Assembly (NCBI RefSeq): GCF_027587375.1
Contig: NZ_JAMXIC010000024.1
Coordinates: 1 to 64,000 of the forward strand
Direction: 5' to 3'
DNA from: Arthrobacter sp. B2a2-09
GTDB taxonomy: Bacteria; Actinomycetota; Actinomycetes; Actinomycetales; Micrococcaceae
DNA length: 64,000 nucleotides
The notes below the pieces were generated by a model that saw only the letters and a program-made list of their open reading frames with translations, was not told the DNA's origin and made no database searches. Of the stretch, positions 8,901 to 15,840 are shown one piece after another. Position numbers and translations under genes: made by a program. Position 1 is the first letter of the stretch. Each line of letters opens with the position of its first letter.

Positions 8901-8922
8901 TGAGTACACCAATGAGTACACC
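8901..8922 (+). promoter_or_regulatory. left integrase arm-type sites
   Basis: Two direct copies of TGAGTACACC start 12 bp apart (8901 and 8913). The same 10-mer pair, with one change, sits in the same orientation near attR (55980 and 55992). Their placement about 90 bp inside each att core is what tyrosine-integrase arm sites show. Confidence 0.75.
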
Positions 8923-8950
8923 GGCTTGATTCACGAAAAGGGGACAGGAA

Positions 8951-9124
8951 ATGCCAGCAGAGTTCGAGGTAAAACGAGGGGCGTATGAGGTCGCCCGGAG
9001 CTGGCTGCTATTCCTGATCGATCACCCTGACAAGACCGTGAGCGCTCGTGAGTACTCGGCACAACTGAAGGCCGCCCAGGCGGCTCGCGACGCCGCGCAC
9101 ACGGCCATGGTGGCGGCATGGTAG
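8951..9124 (+). CDS. 57-residue protein overlapping the integrase
   Basis: A small ORF (MPAEFEVKRG…AAW) with a clear ACAGGA ribosome site. Its last 7 bases overlap the integrase start, so the two are translationally coupled. The protein is mostly helical with an Ala-rich end. Its place beside int and the arm sites suggests a role in integration or excision, for example a directionality factor, but no known excisionase motif is visible. Confidence 0.6.
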   Translation: MPAEFEVKRGAYEVARSWLLFLIDHPDKTVSAREYSAQLKAAQAARDAAHTAMVAAW

Positions 9125-10374
9125 CCGCGGCGGCCAGTCCGGCGGCGCAAGCAGATCCCAAGCCCCCAAAAAAGAAAACACGTGGCAAGGGCGAGGGCGC
9201 GCTGTTCAAAGACTCGAGAGGGTTTTGGACGGTAAGGATCGAGCTACCATCGCACGGCGGGAAACGTCGACAGAAGGTCATCCGGCGAAAAGACAAGAAG
9301 CAAGCCATGGCCGAGATGACCAAGGCCAAGAGGGAACTCAGCAAACTCGGGGATTTGCCGACGTCGGGCCTCCGGCTCGGAACTTGGCTGGAGCGGTGGA
9401 TCGACGACATCGTCCCTAACGAGATCCGGCCGTCATCCTATGCCGCCTACACTTCGACGACTCGCGGATACCTCATCCCGATTCTCGGCAACCACAAAAT
9501 CGACGCTCTCACAGCCGACCATGTGCGCGGCATGTTCAAAGCCATCGCCGCCACGCCGAAGAGCCTCAAGCTGCGTGGAACAGATCCGAAGGACTGGCCC
9601 GAGGGAACTGTCATGGTCGGGCCGGACACCGCCATCAAGGCTCACGCTGTCCTCTCGTCGGCGCTCAAGACGGCAATGCGGGAAGGCAAGGCAACTCGGA
9701 ATGTCTGCGAAATGGTGGACCCACCTGCGAAGGCCAAGAAGACACAGAAAGCTCTCGACCTCGACCAGGCAATTGAGCTGCTCGCATTCCTCACGACACG
9801 CGACGATCGGGCGCTCTGGGCCACTTACCTGCTGACCGGGGCACGCCGCGGCGAAGTCCTTGGCATCGAACGTGACCGAGTCAATGGCGACAGCCTTGAC
9901 CTCTCGTGGCAATTGCAGCGAATCACGAACATTAGCAAAGCGCCGGCGGACTATGAGTATCGGCATCTGCAAGGGACGCTCTACCTGACCCGCCCCAAGT
10001 CAGACTCAGGCTGGCGAATCGTCCCACTCGTGGAACCTCTCAAGTCGATTCTCGCGCTCCACATGCAGGGCCGCGGCGACGGGCTCATCTTCCTAGACCG
10101 GGGGAGCCCCTGGGACCCTGACCGCGCAACGGACGAATGGGCGGCGCTGCTCGCCGAAGCTGGACTGCCAGGCGACGTCGTGCTTCATGGTGCCCGGCAC
10201 ACAACCGTCGACCTGCTCCACGCCGCTGGCGTCGACTGGGACACCATCAAGGACATCGTCGGCCACAGCACGATTCAGATGAGCAAGGACTATCGGACGA
10301 AGGTAGACATCAAGCGCCTCACTGGGGCGCTGGAAAAGATGTCCCAGCTCCTGCTTGAAGCTCCGAAAGTCTAG
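9118..10374 (+). CDS. int: tyrosine recombinase integrase
   Basis: A 418-residue phage integrase that joins attP to the tRNA-Thr attB. It has an N-terminal basic arm-binding part (residues 15-70, many Lys/Arg, strands like FWTVRIELPSH), a SAM-like core-binding domain (about 85-190) and a catalytic domain. Catalytic residues are visible: Arg in LTGARRGEVLG, the H-x-x-R box in LHGARHTT, His in VGHST, and Tyr in KDYRT near residue 396. Length is typical. Directly downstream is a strong terminator that isolates it from the repressor transcribed toward it. Confidence 0.95.
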   Translation: MVAAAASPAAQADPKPPKKKTRGKGEGALFKDSRGFWTVRIELPSHGGKRRQKVIRRKDKKQAMAEMTKAKRELSKLGDLPTSGLRLGTWLERWIDDIVPNEIRPSSYAAYTSTTRGYLIPILGNHKIDALTADHVRGMFKAIAATPKSLKLRGTDPKDWPEGTVMVGPDTAIKAHAVLSSALKTAMREGKATRNVCEMVDPPAKAKKTQKALDLDQAIELLAFLTTRDDRALWATYLLTGARRGEVLGIERDRVNGDSLDLSWQLQRITNISKAPADYEYRHLQGTLYLTRPKSDSGWRIVPLVEPLKSILALHMQGRGDGLIFLDRGSPWDPDRATDEWAALLAEAGLPGDVVLHGARHTTVDLLHAAGVDWDTIKDIVGHSTIQMSKDYRTKVDIKRLTGALEKMSQLLLEAPKV

Positions 10375-10384
10375 TGAGTCGAAT

Positions 10385-10419
10385 GCGCCCCTACCGATCG
10401 AGTCGGTAGGGGCGCTTTT
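10385..10419 (+). terminator. strong terminator after the integrase
   Basis: A 13-bp perfect stem (10385-10397 with 10403-10415), 5-base loop, then TTTT. It lies between two convergent genes and may serve both. Confidence 0.9.
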
Positions 10420-10442
10420 CTGCGTTGATGAGGCCTGCAGGG

Positions 10443-10730
10443 CTACTCGCTGTCCGGGGAAGTCTCGGTGGAAAGGCCAGCGGCCTCGACGGCCGCTGCG
10501 ATGAGCGCCAGGATGTCTTCGCCGAGGGCCTTACAGATCGCCTCGATGTCGTTGGCCGTGAATGCGACCTTGTCCAGTAACCGCCGCGACAAGTAGCTCT
10601 GAGAGATGCCCGTCCGCCCGGCCAGCATAGGGCCGCTTACCCGCTGGCGTGCCATAGATTCGCGGATCTCAGCCGAAATGGCGCGCGCGAACGGGCCGGC
10701 TTCCGGCTGTTTACCTGTGGGCATAGACAT
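10443..10730 (-). CDS. HTH (XRE-type) regulator, candidate immunity repressor
   Basis: A 95-residue protein with a single helix-turn-helix: MARQRVSGPMLAGRTGISQSYLSRRL is the DNA-binding unit, followed by a helical SINR/Cro-like tail. I take the ATG at 10730 (MSMPTG), since longer in-frame starts would run through an apparent terminator and operators. Three palindromes with a CCATATGG core lie in its upstream region, so it probably regulates itself and a divergent promoter. Which of the three HTH proteins is the main repressor cannot be told from sequence. Confidence 0.8.
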   Translation of the reverse strand: MSMPTGKQPEAGPFARAISAEIRESMARQRVSGPMLAGRTGISQSYLSRRLLDKVAFTANDIEAICKALGEDILALIAAAVEAAGLSTETSPDSE

Positions 10731-10741
10731 GATCGTAAAGC

Positions 10742-10767
10742 CCCCTCGGGCCTGAAAGCTTGAGGGG
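10742..10767 (-). terminator. hairpin in the leader of the HTH gene
   Basis: CCCCTC pairs with GAGGGG around a 14-base loop and is followed on the minus strand by CTTTA. It sits between the operators and the start codon, so it could attenuate the repressor transcript. The T tract is short. Confidence 0.4.
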
Positions 10768-10775
10768 CGCGATTC

Positions 10776-10809
10776 TACCCCATATGGCGTAGATAAGTCC
10801 ATATGGACT
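10776..10809. promoter_or_regulatory. operators OA1 and OA2 (CCATATGG palindromes)
   Basis: TACCCCATATGGCGTA (10776-10791, one mismatch) and AGTCCATATGGACT (10796-10809, perfect) lie 19 bp apart centre to centre. They share a CCATATGG core with the third site at 10876. A dimeric HTH repressor is the natural ligand. Confidence 0.75.
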
Positions 10810-10875
10810 AGAAACGCGTAACGATACAGCTCCCTTCGGGCAAACTCGGATGTCAAAAGCGAGATTCAAAACTCC

Positions 10876-10891
10876 TACCCCATATGGGGTA
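10876..10891. promoter_or_regulatory. operator OA3 (perfect palindrome)
   Basis: TACCCCATATGGGGTA is a perfect 16-bp palindrome exactly 100 bp from OA1 and almost identical to it. The spacing, near a whole number of helical turns, would allow looping between sites. Confidence 0.75.
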
Positions 10892-11010
10892 GATTTGGCC
10901 CCAGCGAAAGTGGCCTCAGGGAACTTTCAGAGTCGTCGTGTATGCGCTTTGTCGGATGCATCGACTATGGTCTTGACTAGAACATATCTTCGAAAAAATG
11001 GGGAGCATCA

Positions 11011-11160
11011 ATGATGGCGGGCGTATCACTTCATGGCGTAACGGTGGCGATCCGGACGGTCAAGGATCTAGGCGACTGCGCGGCCATGGCTGGCATACTT
11101 GCGTCGACGCTCATTAGGAAAGTCGAGCCTCAGCGCGCTCCATCAGAACCTGAGCAGTAA
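11011..11160 (+). CDS. possible 49-residue ORF of the immunity region
   Basis: ATG with GGGGAG five bases upstream opens a 49-residue frame (MMAGVSLHGVTVAIRTV…). Its 3' part overlaps, antisense, the end of the HTH gene at 11114-11353. It lies downstream of operator OA3, so it would be the first product of a rightward promoter there. No motif is seen, and it may be chance. Confidence 0.35.
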   Translation: MMAGVSLHGVTVAIRTVKDLGDCAAMAGILASTLIRKVEPQRAPSEPEQ

Positions 11161-11353
11161 GCCCAAGCGCTTCGGCAACTTTGAAGAAGGTAGGCATCGG
11201 CATCGACTTGTGGCCCTTGATGTAGTGGTTCATTGCGGGCCGCCCGATGCCTACCGCCTCGGCCAGGTCCTTCTGTGTCATGCCGCGTTCTGCCAGCTCA
11301 ACAGTGATCTGTTTTGCGAGCGCCGCTTCTAAACGCTCTCCATAAGTAGCCAT
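11114..11353 (-). CDS. XRE-family HTH regulator
   Basis: A 79-residue protein that is almost entirely a Cro/CI-type helix-turn-helix: ITVELAERGMTQKDLAEAVGIGRPAMNHYIKGHKSMPMPTFFKVAEALG covers all five helices (written here in prose as residues 15-63). The ATG at 11353 begins MATYGERLEA. It is divergent from another HTH gene at 11494, with three related operators in between, the classic layout of a phage genetic switch. Confidence 0.85.
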   Translation of the reverse strand: MATYGERLEAALAKQITVELAERGMTQKDLAEAVGIGRPAMNHYIKGHKSMPMPTFFKVAEALGLTAQVLMERAEARLS

Positions 11354-11368
11354 ATGAGAAACTTTAGT

Positions 11369-11478
11369 ATCCGTTCGGGTCGATTTGCAAGGCATCCGAC
11401 TACTCATGTAGTGAGATGGGTACTTGAATTACATCCGTGAGATTACTCGTTCGGATACTTGCGATTACTCGAACGAGT
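11369..11478. promoter_or_regulatory. operators OB1-OB3 between divergent HTH genes
   Basis: Three inverted repeats of the form ATCCG-TT-CGGGT (11369-11380), ACTCG-TT-CGGAT (11445-11456) and ACTCG-AA-CGAGT (11467-11478, perfect). OB2 and OB3 are 22 bp apart, just ahead of the rightward start. This half-site differs completely from the CCATATGG family to the left. Confidence 0.7.
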
Positions 11479-11481
11479 ACT

Positions 11482-11493
11482 TACAGTAGTTTT
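11482..11493 (+). promoter_or_regulatory. promoter -10 giving a leaderless HTH transcript
   Basis: TACAGT at 11482-11487 lies 7 bases ahead of the ATG at 11494, and no ribosome site precedes that ATG. Transcription would therefore start at the A of ATG. Operator OB3 overlaps the expected -35 region. Confidence 0.45.
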
Positions 11494-11748
11494 ATGACTA
11501 CTCCCCAAAGTGGCTCAAACCACGCCACAGACGCCGAAATCGCGCACCGCATCACCAATGCCCTGATCGTCAAGGGAACCAACGTCCGAGCCCTCTCCGA
11601 CGCAACGGGAATCTCATACCCGACACTACGCCGAAGCCTCACCGGCGGACGAAGCCTCACCTTCCTAGAATTCGGAAAGATCGCGGGGGCCATAGACGTC
11701 CCCCCATCAACACTCCTGCCGGCCACCCTCACAGGAAGCGCGGCCTAG
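11494..11748 (+). CDS. HTH regulator (Cro/repressor-like), probably leaderless
   Basis: An 84-residue protein with a helix-turn-helix NVRALSDATGISYPTLRRSL in its centre and a short C-terminal tail. The start at 11494 (MTTPQSG) has no ribosome site but an appropriately placed -10 box, as in the leaderless lambda cI mRNA. It faces away from the HTH gene at 11114-11353 and begins the rightward early operon. Cro-like or CI-like role is undecided. Confidence 0.75.
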   Translation: MTTPQSGSNHATDAEIAHRITNALIVKGTNVRALSDATGISYPTLRRSLTGGRSLTFLEFGKIAGAIDVPPSTLLPATLTGSAA

Positions 11749-11751
11749 GCA

Positions 11752-11940
11752 ATGGCACAGAAGATCAGCTACACATTCGTTGAAGCCGCCGAAATGACCG
11801 GATACAGCGAACGCACCATCCGCCAGCAAGTTACCGACGGCAACCTGGCCGCACGATACGCCAACTCAAAAGGCGTCATCCGACACGAAGACCTCGCGGA
11901 GTGGATCGACTCCCTCCCAGCAGAATCACCCCGAGCCTAA
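11752..11940 (+). CDS. excisionase/MerR-like DNA-binding protein
   Basis: A 62-residue protein with the HTH_17 winged-helix signature: YTFVEAAEMTGYSERTIRQQV, then DGNLAARYANSKGVIRHEDLAEWIDSL. This fold serves as excisionase or transcription cofactor in many actinophages. It starts 3 bases after the previous stop, so it is in the same operon. It is a better excisionase candidate than the small ORF at 8951, although it lies distant from int. Confidence 0.8.
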   Translation: MAQKISYTFVEAAEMTGYSERTIRQQVTDGNLAARYANSKGVIRHEDLAEWIDSLPAESPRA

Positions 11941-12061
11941 CCGCTCGCATCGCCGCTTAGCCGGCCTCGCCACTCTCTGGCACCCTTCGCCCACGTCTGG
12001 GCAAACACCATGAACTAACCATCACTCTCGTGTTCTTTGCGAGAAGAAGGGTCTATTTGTC

Positions 12062-12313
12062 ATGCCATCGAAACCTGATTACCTGTCCAAACTCTCCACC
12101 TACAACGCCAAGCACGGCATCACTGCCACATTTTCCGAGATGAAGAAGACCGCTCGCCGGATGCAAAAGCTGCATGACGAGCGCGGCCCGGTCAACCTCG
12201 ACGCTTTCTTCCTTGATCATCAAGATCCCACCGGCGAAACCGCCGTCGAGAATGTCCTCGCCGAGCGCGCCGCCCAGAACGAAGCCAACGCAGCACGGAG
12301 GTTGGCGGCATGA
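12062..12313 (+). CDS. early-operon hypothetical protein
   Basis: An 83-residue, charged, largely helical protein (MPSKPDYLSKLSTYNAK…). The 120-bp gap before it holds no visible gene. Its stop overlaps the next start by 4 bases. No domain recognised; by position it belongs to the early genes expressed right after induction. Confidence 0.65.
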   Translation: MPSKPDYLSKLSTYNAKHGITATFSEMKKTARRMQKLHDERGPVNLDAFFLDHQDPTGETAVENVLAERAAQNEANAARRLAA

Positions 12314-12528
12314 ACGACCGGACCATAACCCGCGCCGCACGTCATGGCGTCCAGACGGTCCCGGTTGAATCTGGGAAACCGAAGCAGAAGCAGTACGAAC
12401 CGAAGTTGCGGCCGGACGAGATAACCCTCGCGCTTGAGATCGCCCGGCAGAAACGCGTCAAGGAAGATATCGCCGCCAACGCACACAGGCGGAGTATCTG
12501 GCAGCCGTCGCGGGGCGTGAAGCAATGA
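12310..12528 (+). CDS. early-operon hypothetical protein, basic
   Basis: A 72-residue basic protein rich in Lys, Arg and Gln (KPKQKQYEPKLRPDEITLALEIA), with a central helix that could contact nucleic acid. It is coupled by 4-base overlaps on both sides. No family recognised. Confidence 0.65.
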   Translation: MNDRTITRAARHGVQTVPVESGKPKQKQYEPKLRPDEITLALEIARQKRVKEDIAANAHRRSIWQPSRGVKQ

Positions 12529-12830
12529 GCACCCGCGACAAGCTCAGGGACTTCATCCAGTCGAACATGCATCGAATCGACGGGTTCCACCGCTGGACAT
12601 TCCAAGCACCTGTCGATTTGGCGGCCGCTCTCATAGCTGACGGTTACCGCAAGCCCGTCGTCGTCGGTTACGCCGTCGTTGGCGGTAAGTCCGGGCAGTT
12701 CGTTCGGTCCTTTGGCGCTGGCGAGCGGGACGCAGCCCTAGCTTTCGCGGACGAGTCCACGCGGGATTGCGCTGACATGGGCATCGACTTCGACTACCGC
12801 ATCGCCGAGATCGTTGAGGCGGCGGCATGA
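12525..12830 (+). CDS. early-operon hypothetical protein, acidic C-terminus
   Basis: A 101-residue alpha/beta protein. A helical N-terminus is followed by strands VVVGYAVVGG and an acidic end. It is coupled to both neighbours through ATGA overlaps, so it is clearly translated as part of the early operon. No function can be assigned. Confidence 0.65.
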   Translation: MSTRDKLRDFIQSNMHRIDGFHRWTFQAPVDLAAALIADGYRKPVVVGYAVVGGKSGQFVRSFGAGERDAALAFADESTRDCADMGIDFDYRIAEIVEAAA

Positions 12831-12895
12831 AGACCGACGACGAGTACACCGACGTTCACACCCTTCTACGGGAGACGGCGGTGAGCTGCGCATGA
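12827..12895 (+). CDS. possible 22-residue coupling ORF
   Basis: The frame MKTDDEYTDV…AVSCA starts in the stop of the previous gene and stops in the start of the next one, each with an ATGA overlap. It may be a real micro-protein or simply a translational bridge. Confidence 0.35.
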   Translation: MKTDDEYTDVHTLLRETAVSCA

Positions 12896-13167
12896 AGGCG
12901 GCGGTCCTTGAGGACAACAACTGGATTGAGGACGCCGTCGCGACGATCGACGCGATCTCCCTCGCCCATGAAGTGTTCACGGCCGACGACCTGCGCCGTG
13001 AAATGCGGCCACCGGCGCACAAGAACTGGCCGGGCAAGGCTCTCGCGACCGCCCGCAAAGAAGGTCTTATCCAAGCCGTCGGCTACCAAACCTCGACCAG
13101 CAAGTCCCGCAAGCACGGCGTGACCCGAACCTGGGCCCGCAAAACGAAGAGAGAAGGAACCCCATGA
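12892..13167 (+). CDS. winged-helix-like phage protein
   Basis: A 91-residue protein. The segment AHEVFTADDLRREMRPPAH, then WPGKALATARKEGLIQAVGY, looks like a winged helix of the type common in actinophage early proteins that bind DNA. The basic tail (KSRKHGVTRTWARKTKR) supports nucleic-acid contact. Start at 12892 is chosen for the overlap with the previous frame; a longer frame at 12814 has no support. Assignment is by pattern only. Confidence 0.6.
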   Translation: MKAAVLEDNNWIEDAVATIDAISLAHEVFTADDLRREMRPPAHKNWPGKALATARKEGLIQAVGYQTSTSKSRKHGVTRTWARKTKREGTP

Positions 13168-13352
13168 ACGGTCTTCAGTTTCTTGTCCTTGTGGCGTGGA
13201 TCTTTGGCGCCGCGACCATAATCCCGGCCGCGATGCGGCATGACCGGTTGCTTGAGGAACCGGAGGACGTCGACTACGACCTGCTCGATGCCGAGCGTGA
13301 TACCCGCGCCGCTGATGATGCGGACGCTGCCCGAAAGGATTACGGATTCTAA
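13164..13352 (+). CDS. small membrane-anchored protein
   Basis: 62 residues with one N-terminal transmembrane helix (FLVLVAWIFGAATIIPAAM) and an acidic cytoplasmic tail rich in Asp. It is part of the overlapping early operon; the stop and next start share one base. Function unknown; small early membrane proteins of phages often modify the host. Confidence 0.6.
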   Translation: MNGLQFLVLVAWIFGAATIIPAAMRHDRLLEEPEDVDYDLLDAERDTRAADDADAARKDYGF

Positions 13353-13462
13353 TGACAACCACACCCCGCCGCGCCAACCGTTGGACGCTTACCCGCCGAC
13401 TCGCTGACCTGATCCCGCACGTTCTCCCGGGCCGCCACCACATCCTTTGGGAAGTGCGATGA
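13352..13462 (+). CDS. 36-residue basic early protein
   Basis: MTTTPRRANRWTLTRRLADL… is an Arg-rich micro-protein whose start and stop interlock with both neighbours (TAATG and ATGA). This interlocking is the main support. No motif beyond basic character. Confidence 0.5.
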   Translation: MTTTPRRANRWTLTRRLADLIPHVLPGRHHILWEVR

Positions 13463-13710
13463 GCGGCTACATCGAGGCGGACACGTACCTGCAACTGCGC
13501 CGTACTGAAGGTGTTTGGAATCGACCGCTGCGCGTCATCAAGTCGACTCAGCGCAAGCCGGCCGTCCTTGAACCCGGCTGTGTTGTGGTCAAGGTGCGGA
13601 TCCGCGTCCCGGCCGCAGCGTTCGAACCATTGACCCCTGAAGCTGTGGTCACCGTGCCCGAGTCTCTCATCCAGCACACAGTCCAGGCCACAGCCGAGGA
13701 AATGCCATGA
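13459..13710 (+). CDS. early-operon hypothetical protein, beta-rich
   Basis: An 83-residue protein with strands VVVKVRIRVP and an alternating pattern suggesting a small beta barrel. I choose the ATG at 13459 because it overlaps the previous stop; the frame is also open from a TTG at 13447. No family recognised. Confidence 0.6.
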   Translation: MSGYIEADTYLQLRRTEGVWNRPLRVIKSTQRKPAVLEPGCVVVKVRIRVPAAAFEPLTPEAVVTVPESLIQHTVQATAEEMP

Positions 13711-13991
13711 CGGCCGAGTTGATGGCCCGTAACCCGGTAACGAACCCGGCGCCGGCCGAAGTGTTCAAGAAAGCGCGCGAGCACAACATCAGCGTCATGG
13801 AGGCCCGCCGCGTCATCATCGCCGCCAACAAGGTCGCCGCGACCGTCGTAACCATCCCGACCGCAACTCGACCGATCGACCTACCGAACTACGGTCTCGA
13901 CCCGGATCGCAACTACAGGCTGATCGCGAAGTTCCGCGCCATGCCCCCTGCCCAGCTCCACGACATCTTCAACCCCAAGGAGGGGCAATGA
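13707..13991 (+). CDS. early-operon hypothetical protein
   Basis: A 94-residue protein with an N-terminal helix (PAEVFKKAREHNISVMEARRVIIAA) that may be a simple helix-turn-helix, then a Pro-containing C-terminal half. ATGA overlaps on both sides place it firmly in the operon. No function assigned. Confidence 0.6.
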   Translation: MTAELMARNPVTNPAPAEVFKKAREHNISVMEARRVIIAANKVAATVVTIPTATRPIDLPNYGLDPDRNYRLIAKFRAMPPAQLHDIFNPKEGQ

Positions 13992-14311
13992 GTCGCGAAG
14001 AGGCCGAGTTCGAGGCCAAGTTCGCCGCCGCCGAAGCTGACATGCAAATGAGCGCGTCAATGGCCGAGGTGATCCGGCTTGAACTGCGCAAGGGAAGCTA
14101 CCAGATGCCCGGGGACACGCTCCCGTACGAGGCGCAAGCCAAGGCAATCGCCAAGGCGCTGGCAGCAGCCGGGTTCGGGAACGTATCGGAAGCGCGGACG
14201 GAAGGCATTGCGATCGTAGCCAACGCCGTGCGCAGCCCACTAATCGACATCGTGCAGGCGCTGGAATTCCCGGCCAACTGGGTAGCGACGGAAACGGCGA
14301 CCGGTGGGTAA
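13988..14311 (+). CDS. early-operon hypothetical helical protein
   Basis: A 107-residue, mostly helical and acidic protein (EEAEFEAKFAAAEADMQM…). The second half resembles short helical repeat units. It is coupled upstream by overlap and overlaps the start of a zinc-knuckle micro-protein downstream. No family recognised. Confidence 0.6.
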   Translation: MSREEAEFEAKFAAAEADMQMSASMAEVIRLELRKGSYQMPGDTLPYEAQAKAIAKALAAAGFGNVSEARTEGIAIVANAVRSPLIDIVQALEFPANWVATETATGG

Positions 14312-14414
14312 CCCTTACTGCCCCAAATGCGGCCACCACCACACTGACCGGTGCAACGCCGTCAACCACGACGAAGAAACCGACGCAGCCAGCCGCTGCG
14401 GCTGCACCAGATAA
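14304..14414 (+). CDS. 36-residue zinc-knuckle protein
   Basis: A GTG-started frame with CPKCGHHHTDRC near its N-terminus and CGC at the end. Six Cys/His residues in 36 suggest one bound zinc. It is the last gene before a terminator, with its start inside the previous stop. Role unknown. Confidence 0.5.
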   Translation: MGNPYCPKCGHHHTDRCNAVNHDEETDAASRCGCTR

Positions 14415-14418
14415 CAAC

Positions 14419-14447
14419 GGCCCCCACGAGGGGCCTTTTTCATGCCC
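14419..14447 (+). terminator. terminator followed by CATGCCC (copy 1 of a repeated signature)
   Basis: GGCCCC pairs with GGGGCC around CACGA, followed by TTTTT and then CATGCCC. The same hairpin, T tract and CATGCCC order recurs at 18152, 28097 and 47527. Confidence 0.8.
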
Positions 14448-14467
14448 AAAACAGAGAAGAGCAACAC

Positions 14468-15289
14468 ATGAGTCTGCAAGTATTCAGAAACCTTGAGCAA
14501 GGGTCCGACGAGTGGCTAGCCGCACGGTGTGGGATTGCGACCGCGTCCGTCGTCGGCCAGCTTGTGACTTCACGCCAGCCGTCAGCGATAGAAACTGACT
14601 GCCCGGAATGTGGCGCATTTGTCGCTGACCCTTGCACCGGGAAGCGCTCACCAGGACCACTCAAAACTCTCCACCCAGCGCGGGCAGCAGCCGCACGCGG
14701 GATGGATCGGGTGATCGCCGCCGACGGTAACAGCGACACGTCACGTGGTCTCACTGCCACGCTCGTAGCCGAACGCATCACAGGGCATGTCGAGCCAATG
14801 CAGGTTTCAAGAGACATGGAACGCGGCGCCCTGGACGAGCCCTACGCCCGCAACATCTACAGCGAACACCACGCGCCCGTCACGGAGATTGGCTTCATGG
14901 TCCGCGACGACTGGGGATTCCGCATCGGCTACTCACCAGACGGGCTCGTTGGCGAGAACGGTCTGATTGAGATCAAGTCCCGGAAACAGAAAATCCAGCT
15001 CAAGACCATCCTCGAAGACGAAGTGCCAGCAGAGAACATGGCCCAGCTTCAGACTGGCCTGCTTGTATCCGGCAGGGAATGGATCGACTACGTGTCCTAC
15101 TGCGGTGGGATGCCCCTCTATACCAAGCGCGTCGAACCAGACGACCGGTGGCAGCAAGCCATTGTCGAAACGGTCAAGATCCTCGAAACCAACGCGGAAG
15201 ACATCACTTCCCGCTACCTGGCCGCCGTCGAAGGCCTGCCGATGACCGATCGCATCGACCACTACCTAGAACTGGAGTTGAAGCTATGA
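14468..15289 (+). CDS. YqaJ/lambda-exonuclease-type recombination nuclease with zinc insertion
   Basis: A 273-residue PD-(D/E)XK exonuclease that would resect double-strand ends for phage recombination. The N-terminus QGSDEWLAARCGIATAS is the family's QGxxxWxxxR motif; later come GFRIGYSPDGLVG (Asp) and LIEIKSRK (E-x-K), then MAQLQTGLLV. Between the first motif and the core, residues 40-72 hold CPECG…DPC…H, a zinc-binding-looking insertion not usual for the family. It starts a recombination block whose members all overlap by 4 bases. Confidence 0.85.
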   Translation: MSLQVFRNLEQGSDEWLAARCGIATASVVGQLVTSRQPSAIETDCPECGAFVADPCTGKRSPGPLKTLHPARAAAARGMDRVIAADGNSDTSRGLTATLVAERITGHVEPMQVSRDMERGALDEPYARNIYSEHHAPVTEIGFMVRDDWGFRIGYSPDGLVGENGLIEIKSRKQKIQLKTILEDEVPAENMAQLQTGLLVSGREWIDYVSYCGGMPLYTKRVEPDDRWQQAIVETVKILETNAEDITSRYLAAVEGLPMTDRIDHYLELELKL

Positions 15290-15840
15290 AAATCACGGCA
15301 GAGCCGCGCTCAGACCAATGGAACGCTGACGACTTCACCGGAGGCCCCCGAACCTTCACCGTCGCCGGGGTGAAGCCCGGGGCGGCCGAGCAGAAGTACG
15401 ACATCGAACTCGTTGAAGGTGAAGGCCGCGCTTGGCGTCCGCCGCTTGGCATGCTGCGCGTCCTGATGAACGCATGGGGTGATGAAGCCTCTGTGTGGGT
15501 TGGCCGGAGGGTCACGCTCTTCAAAGATCCAACAGTCAGGTTCGGCAAAGAGGTGCCGGGCGGAATTCGGATCTCTCACCTGTCGCACATCGGCAACAAG
15601 CCCTTGAACGTGCCCATCACGGTTGCTCGCGGATCACGTCGAACTTTCACCGTACAGCCGCTAATCGATGATGCCCCGCAACAGGCTGACCTCACTATTC
15701 CTGACGGCGTCAAGGCCAATACGGCCAAGGCGATCGCTGAGGGCACAGTCGCCGGCTATCTCGTGTGGCTCACCGAGAACAACGCGCCGCAACACTTCAT
15801 CGACTACGTCAACACCACTGCGAAGGAACCCGCCGAATGA
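15286..15840 (+). CDS. unknown partner protein of the recombination block
   Basis: A 184-residue protein, beta-rich in its first 120 residues with a short helical tail. It is translated from an ATG inside the stop of the exonuclease gene. In lambda-like systems the position beside the exonuclease is held by an annealase or an inhibitor. I see no RecT, Erf or Redβ signature, so that role is only a guess. An OB-like DNA-binding fold would fit the strand pattern. Confidence 0.55.
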   Translation: MKITAEPRSDQWNADDFTGGPRTFTVAGVKPGAAEQKYDIELVEGEGRAWRPPLGMLRVLMNAWGDEASVWVGRRVTLFKDPTVRFGKEVPGGIRISHLSHIGNKPLNVPITVARGSRRTFTVQPLIDDAPQQADLTIPDGVKANTAKAIAEGTVAGYLVWLTENNAPQHFIDYVNTTAKEPAE

